This document shows positions 7,601 to 14,900 of a DNA stretch of 64,000 nucleotides, piece by piece. Both the position numbers and the translations under genes were made by a program. Source of the stretch: Paenibacillus tepidiphilus. GTDB taxonomy: Bacteria; Bacillota; Bacilli; Paenibacillales; Paenibacillaceae. The notes under the pieces are model-generated. The model ran no database searches. It worked only from the letters and a program-made list of their open reading frames with translations, and had not been told where the DNA came from. The DNA lies in assembly GCF_008635795.1 (NCBI RefSeq), contig NZ_VWRQ01000007.1:186001-250000 (forward strand), read 5' to 3'. The stretch's first letter is position 1. Every line of letters starts with the position of its first letter.

Positions 7601-8254
7601 TCAATCATTAATGCAAATGGCAATGGCGTTTTCTCCTTGTATAGTTCCATACACCTTTAAAAATCCAGCTTCATGGCATAATACTGTTAGGTCCTGCAAT
7701 GTAATTATCCCATAATAACTAATTCCTTGGCGACTAGGAATTAACCATCCATTATTGTAGTCCTTAATATCTTCTCTATTAGTATAACTTTTGAAATATG
7801 AATTTCTGAATTGAGTGGTGACTAAAAGCTTACCGTTCTTTTTGAGTTGTCCCTTAATGTTTTTCAACACATTAATTCTTTCTTCAGTAAACGGGATAGC
7901 TGACAATACATTAGTGCATATTGCAGAATCTACATATATTTTCTTCCATGAGTCCCCCCCTATTTCATGTACCGTGACATTATCGAGATTCTTTTCCACA
8001 TATTCAAATACTGATGTCATTTCACCATTAATAGTTTGTGTTTTATTAAGTTGATAAGTAGAATCCACACCATGGATTTGATTTACCCTATTTGCGAGTG
8101 GTAAAGTGTATCTTAATTTTCCACATCCATAATCTAAAACAATATGATTACGTGGAATATTTTCTATCCAATCGAGAACTCTTCTACTCGGCTGCATTAC
8201 AGATTTCGCAGTGTTTTCTGATTTAATTATCAAGCCATTGACATCATAGCGCAT
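7601..8254 (-). CDS. Class I SAM-dependent methyltransferase
   Basis: About 217 residues. The motif VLDYGCGKLRYTLPLA near residue 40 is the SAM-binding motif I, followed by IHGVDST (acidic end of beta 2) and later INVLKNIKGQLKKNGKLLVTT (motif IV/V area). This is a Rossmann-fold methyltransferase with unknown substrate. The ATG at 8252-8254 overlaps the end of the membrane-protein gene by 11 bp, which suggests coupled translation; a GTG at 8284 in the same frame is possible. The pairing with a small membrane protein inside a defence island makes this a candidate unit of unknown function. Confidence 0.8.
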   Translation of the reverse strand: MRYDVNGLIIKSENTAKSVMQPSRRVLDWIENIPRNHIVLDYGCGKLRYTLPLANRVNQIHGVDSTYQLNKTQTINGEMTSVFEYVEKNLDNVTVHEIGGDSWKKIYVDSAICTNVLSAIPFTEERINVLKNIKGQLKKNGKLLVTTQFRNSYFKSYTNREDIKDYNNGWLIPSRQGISYYGIITLQDLTVLCHEAGFLKVYGTIQGENAIAICIND

Positions 8255-8927
8255 TAAGAAACACTCTGATATCTGCATCTGCACCAGGTAATGCTAAAAT
8301 GGCCCTGATTTCGTTTGAAGCAGCTTTCTTTAGCTTACCATACAGTAAATAACAGAAAAAAATATCTAGTAGTAACGCAATTGCAACAAAAGACGTAGCA
8401 GGAGCAGAATACTGTATAAACAAAATTAAACTAATTAATGCAAAAAAGAATGATTCGACCAAAACCCAAAACCAAGACCAACTATCAAGCGCCTTATTTA
8501 TTAAGTGTTTATCAATTTGGGGATTTGTAGAGCTAGCGTATTTATAAAATACTTGTACCATCAATTCTTTTCTCTTAATATTCATATTTTTAATTTTTGT
8601 TTCATTAAGAGCAAAACCAACTTCACCAGCGATAGGCATTAAAATGTATTGAACATCGAACTTATGTCTAATTTTCAATATATCTGAAATAATATTGTGA
8701 AGTTTAAAAATTCTAGAAATAAGTAGCGCAAGAAATGCAATTACTGCGTGAACAATTGATACTTTCGTATCCATTATTTCTATTTGTACATCTTTAAATT
8801 TTATTAATAAATCTTGAAATAAGGGCGTTGTTTCCGTTAGAATCAAAGCAAGGATAAAAGTGGTTATTCCCGTAAATATTGCAATCCTATTTAACATCTG
8901 CGAATAATTCTCTACCATACCGAACAT
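8244..8927 (-). CDS. Four-helix membrane protein of unknown function
   Basis: 227 residues from the ATG at 8925-8927, which follows GGGGGA; a longer frame to 9050 lacks a ribosome binding site. It has two membrane segments near the N-terminus (IAIFTGITTFILALILTETT and VSIVHAVIAFLALLISRIF), a soluble middle of about 80 residues and two more near the C-terminus (WFWVLVESFFFALISLILFI and SFVAIALLLDIFFCYLLYG). No family recognised. Its stop overlaps the methyltransferase start, so the two probably act together. Confidence 0.75.
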   Translation of the reverse strand: MFGMVENYSQMLNRIAIFTGITTFILALILTETTPLFQDLLIKFKDVQIEIMDTKVSIVHAVIAFLALLISRIFKLHNIISDILKIRHKFDVQYILMPIAGEVGFALNETKIKNMNIKRKELMVQVFYKYASSTNPQIDKHLINKALDSWSWFWVLVESFFFALISLILFIQYSAPATSFVAIALLLDIFFCYLLYGKLKKAASNEIRAILALPGADADIRVFLNAL

Positions 8928-9037
8928 TGTATTCCCCCATTCTCTATCTATATGTACTGTATGCAATTTTATCCCATCCCCCTTACAATTCACAACATTT
9001 TTCACTGTGATTTCCCAAAAGAATGAGCATAATATGC

Positions 9038-9072
9038 AAAAAAGACACATATTTTCACGTGTCCTTTTTTAA
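9038..9072 (-). terminator. Bidirectional-looking terminator after the first recombinase
   Basis: AAAAAGACAC and GTGTCCTTTTTT arms around an AT-rich loop. It lies downstream of the recombinase ending at 9131. Confidence 0.65.
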
Positions 9073-9130
9073 AATAACCTCTATCTCTATTATTTGTAAT
9101 AAAATATATTTATAATGTTCAAAACTCATT

Positions 9131-10708
9131 TCAACTTTCTATTAGTCCCAACGGAGTATAAATCTCCACTTCCCCATCAACACTTACAACCAATTTGTCA
9201 ATCAGTTTGGACAAGATAATCCTCATTTCATCCAATCGATCAAACTCAAGGTTCACAAGCGTTTCAAGAGCTGATCTTATCTCATCATGGATCTTATCCA
9301 AATTGATCTGAACTTCCTTATTTTGAGATGATTGGGTTAGCTGTGTTTGAAGCGAAGCAATCTCCTGTTCATACTGTTGCTTTTCAAACTGATATTGTTC
9401 TTCATCGATTTCCCCGAGCATATTCTGTTTCCTCAATTCGAACAATAGCTTACGGTTTCCTTGGATAGCCTTCTCCAACCTCTTTAGATCCTTATCCATA
9501 TCAATGGACGACTTCTTCTTCAAGATTCTTTCTTTACTCTCCGTGGTTTCTGTCTCAACGTTTATAACTCGCTTCAACTTCTTGCTCACTTCATTGATGA
9601 CGGTGTCTCTAAAATTGTTGTAAGGAATCCAGGCATTGTTGACACAGCCCGTCTCTCCTTGCCGTCTCCTGGTGGAGCAGATCAAATAACGGTATTCTGG
9701 ACCGTCCTTCCTCGACTTCCCTTTACAGCTCACTAGAGAGGCTCCACAGTGCTTGCAAAAGATGATACCAGCAAACACATTCACTCTATTCCTGACGCCT
9801 CCACGCCTTCCTCCTCCACGTTTTAAGCGAATCTCCTGCGCAAGCTCGAACGTTTCATCGTCAATTATGGCTTCATGAGTTTGTTCAGCTGATCTTTCCC
9901 ATTTTCCCTTTTCCCTCTGTACTTGTTTTTTGCTTCGGTCAGACATGTTGTTAATGTCGTTATAGACCTTTTTCACTTCGTATTTACCAAAGACATTCTG
10001 CCCTGTATACACTTCGTTGGTAAGAATTCTTTGAATTGTCGTAATCCCCCAAACTCCACCTTTCGGAGAAGGAATCTCCATTTCCTTGTTAAGGTACTGT
10101 ACAATTGCCTTTTCCCCCATCTTTCTGGATACATATAAATGGTAGATGAGTTCGACGATATAACTATAATTTTCATCAGGCGCAAGTGTCTTTTTATCGC
10201 TACTTACGATTTTTCTATATCCAAAAGGAGCAATACTTCCTGTAAAATTCCCTTTTAGCGCGGACTGCCTGATACCGCGCTTCGATGAAAGACTGATCTG
10301 TTCGCTGAGTTTTTGATTCACTGCTGAAATGATCTGAAACTTGAGCTCATCATTATCCTTTAGCGAATCAAACCCCTCTTCAATAGAAATCAATCGGATG
10401 CCTAAAGCATCCACCAAGATCCTCTTTAGGTTAAGCGAGTCAAGCGTGTCTCTTGAAAAGCGTGAAAGTGAAGCGAATATTATGGTACCAAAATACTTGG
10501 ATTTGGCATCCTGGATCAATTTCTGAATCTCTTCCCTTGCTACGATGGATGTTCCTGTGTCACGATCTTCATAAGAATACTGTACATCTAAGTCAAGCAC
10601 TCTGGCTTTTTCTTCACAGAGCCCCCTCTGGTGCTCTGGGCTGTCTTTTTGGGAGTCTTTTGTGGTAGATACACGTACATATATGGCTGTTACATTAGGG
10701 TTTATCAT
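9131..10708 (-). CDS. Large serine recombinase 1
   Basis: 525 residues. Catalytic domain with YVRVST (nucleophile Ser14), an LSRFSRD motif with the active-site Arg residues, a Recombinase domain with APFGYRKI, then a zinc ribbon (CKHCGASL..CSTRRRQGETGC) and a long coiled coil, the architecture of SpoIVCA-like and phage large serine integrases. AGGTGA seven bases upstream supports the ATG at 10708. A 52-codon gene ends 20 bp upstream and is likely co-transcribed. Being complete and standing apart from the paired recombinases, it is a good candidate for the enzyme that cuts the element out of gerE. Confidence 0.95.
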   Translation of the reverse strand: MINPNVTAIYVRVSTTKDSQKDSPEHQRGLCEEKARVLDLDVQYSYEDRDTGTSIVAREEIQKLIQDAKSKYFGTIIFASLSRFSRDTLDSLNLKRILVDALGIRLISIEEGFDSLKDNDELKFQIISAVNQKLSEQISLSSKRGIRQSALKGNFTGSIAPFGYRKIVSSDKKTLAPDENYSYIVELIYHLYVSRKMGEKAIVQYLNKEMEIPSPKGGVWGITTIQRILTNEVYTGQNVFGKYEVKKVYNDINNMSDRSKKQVQREKGKWERSAEQTHEAIIDDETFELAQEIRLKRGGGRRGGVRNRVNVFAGIIFCKHCGASLVSCKGKSRKDGPEYRYLICSTRRRQGETGCVNNAWIPYNNFRDTVINEVSKKLKRVINVETETTESKERILKKKSSIDMDKDLKRLEKAIQGNRKLLFELRKQNMLGEIDEEQYQFEKQQYEQEIASLQTQLTQSSQNKEVQINLDKIHDEIRSALETLVNLEFDRLDEMRIILSKLIDKLVVSVDGEVEIYTPLGLIES

Positions 10709-10727
10709 CTACAAATCACCTGATTCA

Positions 10728-10886
10728 TCATGGTTGTCTGTCCTTAGAAGTCTCTCTAGTATAGCTTATACCAGGATGTTTGGTGAGCACCTTGCGAATG
10801 GTATCATCAACTAATTCTTCAATAATTTTCTCAAGTGACTTTTCCTTTTCAACGGATTTAAAAACAACCTTAAACTGCACAGACAT
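10728..10886 (-). CDS. Small protein upstream of recombinase 1 (52 aa)
   Basis: The open frame begins MSVQFKVVFKSVEKEKSLEK and ends with ..TSKDRQP. GAGGTG abuts the ATG closely, which is unusual. It lies 20 bp before the recombinase gene on the same strand, so it probably shares its transcript. Small genes next to serine integrases sometimes encode recombination directionality factors (SprB of SPbeta has 58 residues). I infer that possibility from size and position only; no sequence similarity can be claimed. Confidence 0.55.
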   Translation of the reverse strand: MSVQFKVVFKSVEKEKSLEKIIEELVDDTIRKVLTKHPGISYTRETSKDRQP

Positions 10887-11015
10887 CACCTCTGGTTATG
10901 CCTATTACGAACTAAGATTGTCCTATTCCATTTAATTTCGCTTTCTAATGTGTTCAAAGTGATAAAGCCATCTGCTGCTCCATATAATCTGATAACGAAT
11001 AAATTCCAGAGTACA

Positions 11016-11086
11016 TATGAAGTTAACTCAGTTAACCTGGCTTACAAGGTAAACCCGAGTTAATCTTCATATAGAGAGGGGTTAAC
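11016..11086. promoter_or_regulatory. Long imperfect inverted repeat with GTTAAC boxes, likely operator
   Basis: The arms ATATGAAG.TTAACTCAG and its mirror (CGAGTTAATCTTCATAT) are about 24 bp each around a roughly 10-bp centre. GTTAAC occurs in the left arm and again just before the ATG at 11087. The site sits directly upstream of a gene for a putative DNA-binding coiled-coil protein, which may bind it as an autorepressor or as a partition-like site. The 200 bp between the divergent genes hold no other feature I can support. Confidence 0.5.
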
Positions 11087-11851
11087 ATGGCATCAGAAAC
11101 ATTTGGAGTTAAGGTGAACCCAGAAATTAAAGAAAAAGTCTCCTCTATGATTGCGATATCAGGATTATCCAGCAAGGAATGGTTTGAAAGCGTGGTTACC
11201 TTATATGAACTTCAGACGTACAAGCATCATGACAGTGCGAAGAAGTATTTAAGTGACTTGGAGATCCTTCAAGAGCACACCTCACGAATTAATGAAATAT
11301 TTTCCTCTTTAATCAAAAAAGTTATTGATGATAACAACTACACCTCAACAGAGATTGCAAAGGTTACCCTAGAGAAGCAGGGAATTATTGAAGAACTTGA
11401 ACAACAAGTACAATTTCTGAACAAGGAATTAACTGAGGTCAATCGTGAATTATTAGAGACTCATAAATCGTGGAAGCAATTGGATGAACTGTGCAGTGCG
11501 CAGAAAGAGACAATATTCCATCTACAATCTGAACTCGAACGTCAGAACGCTCTGATCTCAAAGTTCAATCAGGAGGAATTCGACAAGTTGACCTATGAGC
11601 TTAGCGGATTAAAACAAACGCTAGAAATTGCAACATTACGTCATGAAAAAGAAATTCAAGAATTGATTGCTCAACACCAACAGGAAGTTATTGAGAAATA
11701 TTTGAGCAATTCGAAATCTACTGGGGAAAGACAAAAAGGAAGGCCACCGAAGACGGCAGTTAAGGAAGCGTCTTTGCCTATAGAAGTGCCGTCGATTCAG
11801 GAAAGTTCGAGTAATAACGCCTACCTCAAAGATCCTGATGACGAAAGGTAA
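11087..11851 (+). CDS. Coiled-coil DNA-binding protein (KfrA-like architecture)
   Basis: 254 residues. The N-terminus (MASETFGVKVNPEIKEKVSS) resembles a ribbon-helix-helix-type DNA-binding start. Residues of about 60-210 form a long coiled coil rich in Glu, Leu and Gln. Near the C-terminus RQKGRPPKTA is an AT-hook-like GRP motif. A small DNA-binding head with a long coiled coil recalls KfrA-type plasmid proteins, but I assign no family. AGAGAGGGG precedes the ATG. The inverted repeat at 11016 is the likely binding site. It is the only rightward gene in the left half of the element. Confidence 0.75.
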   Translation: MASETFGVKVNPEIKEKVSSMIAISGLSSKEWFESVVTLYELQTYKHHDSAKKYLSDLEILQEHTSRINEIFSSLIKKVIDDNNYTSTEIAKVTLEKQGIIEELEQQVQFLNKELTEVNRELLETHKSWKQLDELCSAQKETIFHLQSELERQNALISKFNQEEFDKLTYELSGLKQTLEIATLRHEKEIQELIAQHQQEVIEKYLSNSKSTGERQKGRPPKTAVKEASLPIEVPSIQESSSNNAYLKDPDDER

Positions 11852-11921
11852 ACCTTCTCGAATATTAAAGGGGATAGCCTAGCCCTATAATCAGCGATCA
11901 CATTTTCGAGTTAAAAAAAAC

Positions 11922-11968
11922 AGAAAAATGGCGTGCAAACTTTTATTACGTTTGCACGCCATTTTTCT
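11922..11968. terminator. Bidirectional terminator between converging genes
   Basis: Perfect 19-bp arms (AGAAAAATGGCGTGCAAAC and its mirror) around TTTTATTAC, with A-runs and T-runs on both sides. It serves the genes ending at 11851 (+) and 11983 (-). Confidence 0.9.
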
Positions 11969-11982
11969 AATCAAACATTTTT

Positions 11983-14900
11983 TTAAACCAAGTGCCTTAT
12001 TGATTCTAAATAATTCTCAAGTCGATTGATTTCAAATCTCCGCTTTTTGAACCATTCTTGTGACCAAATCCTATATATTTTCCACCCAAGCCCTTCCAAA
12101 ACTTGCTGACGAAGTCGATCTCTATCCCGTGCGACCTTTGAACTGTGATAAGCTTTTCCATCGCATTCTATGCCCAACAGAAACTTATTGTCATTGAGTG
12201 GATCAACAATAGCTAAATCAATTCGATAGCCTGAGCAGCCAACTTGAGTTTTAACTTTGTATCCCATATCCGTTAGAACGTTGAATACATCCTCTTCAAA
12301 AGGTGAGTCAAACTCCCTCTCTTCATGCGATGTCATACTGATCGGCAACTTGCCGTCCATAGCAGTCTGCATATAATCTTTCAACAAACGCAAACCAGTA
12401 TTTCCGCTTACTTTTGTATCAGATAAGTCAGATGGCTTCAAAGAACTAATTAGTTTCATGTGATATTTGGCACGTGTAACAGCTACATTTAACCGTCTTT
12501 CTCCACGTGCTTTGCTCAGTGGTCCAAAATTATAATGCAACGTTTGATCAGCAGCCTTAGCATAGCCCACACTTAAGAAAATAACATCGCGTTCATCACC
12601 TTGAACATTCTCCAGACTTTTGATAAAAAACTCTTCATGAGCCCCTTCTTGAAAGAAACGTTCATATAACGGATTTGCATTTCTTAAAGTGGTCAGTTCA
12701 TTCTCTATAGCAGAAGCTTGAGCCTCGCTGAACGCAATTATTCCTAGCGATTGATTAGGGTGTTCTTTGAAATGCTCAATTACTAAATTAGCAATTTGTT
12801 CTGCTTCTTTTTTATTCGTTTTATTTCCGCCTCGATCGTAAACACCATCTTTAACATAAACGAACTCTGTTCCCAAATAAGGTCCATTATCTGAACTTGG
12901 GAAAGTAATCAAGTTATTGTGATAAAAAGCTTCGTTCGAAAAAGTGATTAATGATTCATGTTTACTACGGTAATGCCAACGTAAATTAATCGGAGGGAGT
13001 ACATGAGCGCACTCATCCAGAATACTTTCATATGAAACTTCTTGATCCTCTTCTTGTTCGTCATCGAAATCTTCTTCAATCGTACTGCTATGGAAAAAGT
13101 TCGTTGGAGGTAATTGTTTAGTATCACCTACAACAATTAACTGTTTTCCACGTACGATGGCTCCGATCGCGTCCTCTGAGAATATCTGAGATGCTTCATC
13201 AAAAATCACTAAATCGAACTGAATTACAGAGGCATCCAAAAATTGACTTACGGATAACGGGCTCATTAGTAAGCATGGTTTTATCTCCATGAATAAAGGC
13301 GCTGTCAGATTTAATAGTTTTCTGATTGGATAGTGCCTTTTCTTCTTTCCTATTTCCGCTTGTATGATTTGAAGTTCTCGACGAAACGCAAGTGAACTTA
13401 TAGCGTGATTTCGGTTTGATTCTAATTTTTCCTTTATGCGTAGGACGTTCAACTGATTACTTTTTTCATCCAATTTTCTGAAAGAGGTCACATCAGTATT
13501 CATTGCATCTGCATCAAAGTCAAATAAAAGTGGTTCATTTTTATATATTTGATCCAGCCAAAGAGTAAAGAATCTCTTCTGGAATAAATCTTTAAACGTA
13601 AAATCTGCAATATTCTCACTTTTTATTGCAAGCATAAATTTTCCGAGACCTAAATTAGATGCAAGGTCCTCAAGACGTCGATATCTGATCCAATCTTCCA
13701 AAAGATCAATCGAATCAATACGTATCTCCGAAAATTGAATAAGATCCTCAAATTTGAGCTCAGAGAAATCAATTTCTTTGAAGATAACAGATACCGTAAA
13801 ATATAAGTGCAGATCTTTTTTAAGGTTCATGTTTTTTTCATATTCTTTTTCCGCCTGTTCTAGCCACTCCATGATGTCGAGTTTGTTCCCTTTTCCTTCT
13901 GAAGTAACATAATTCAGCAACTTAGACGGCATCGCCATATTAGCAAACAAGTTGTGCCATTCATCCGTCCATGCTAGTGCGTCAAAGATTTGTTCCCAAT
14001 TCGTGTTGTACCCAGTAAATCGATCACCGAATACAACTTTAAGATTCTCCAGTTCGTTATCGATAATCTCTTTAAAAATTTTTACGCGGACTGCCATCTC
14101 TAAGGTGTTTTTAATCTCATCAAATGTTAAATCAGTGGAAACAAAATATGAGCTAAGTCTAGAGAATCCATATTGCCACTCTTCAACTTGGCGTTTTATT
14201 AACTTAAGTGTCTTTCCAAATTCATTATAAGGCCAATATAATTCTGAACCTTCGTAACCCGTAAAGAATTTTGGCAGTGCCTCCCGATACAAGGGAAAGT
14301 CTTTCTCAATGCAGCTTAAACATTGTACCAGGGGAGTTACATCAACGTAAAATTCCTCAACACTAAACATTGTTGATTTAAATTCATTTGTAATCTGCAT
14401 ATTTCTTTTAAATAACAATTGAAATTCTTCAATGAACCTAAGAATTTTATCCCATTCCGTATCATTACCTTTAAAAGAACTCCCCAGAATACTGACGTTA
14501 TTTTCGAAATTTTCGTCCAGCTCTTTGGTTTGTTGCTTAAGCATAATATTATTTTTCAAATCTTGCTTCAAGGAAATCGAACTCAGATTCATTGGATTCT
14601 GAAGATGGTAATTAAATTTATCTACAAAATCAAAATAGGCTTCCACATTTTCCGATTCAATTCGAAGTTTAGTAAATAATTGTTCTATATCTATCTTTGA
14701 AGCATCAGGACCATATACGCTAATTAAATTTGAATACTCGTTTTGAATTCGATTGATGATATTTTTTAAATCGGTACTTATCTGTTTCAATTGGGCAAAA
14801 GAAGACGTCAATAACTCCACTTTACCCGCAGGTCTAAGTAACAGCTCTCTTAATAATATAGACATGTTACGTCCTTGATGCCATTCTACAATCTCTCTTG

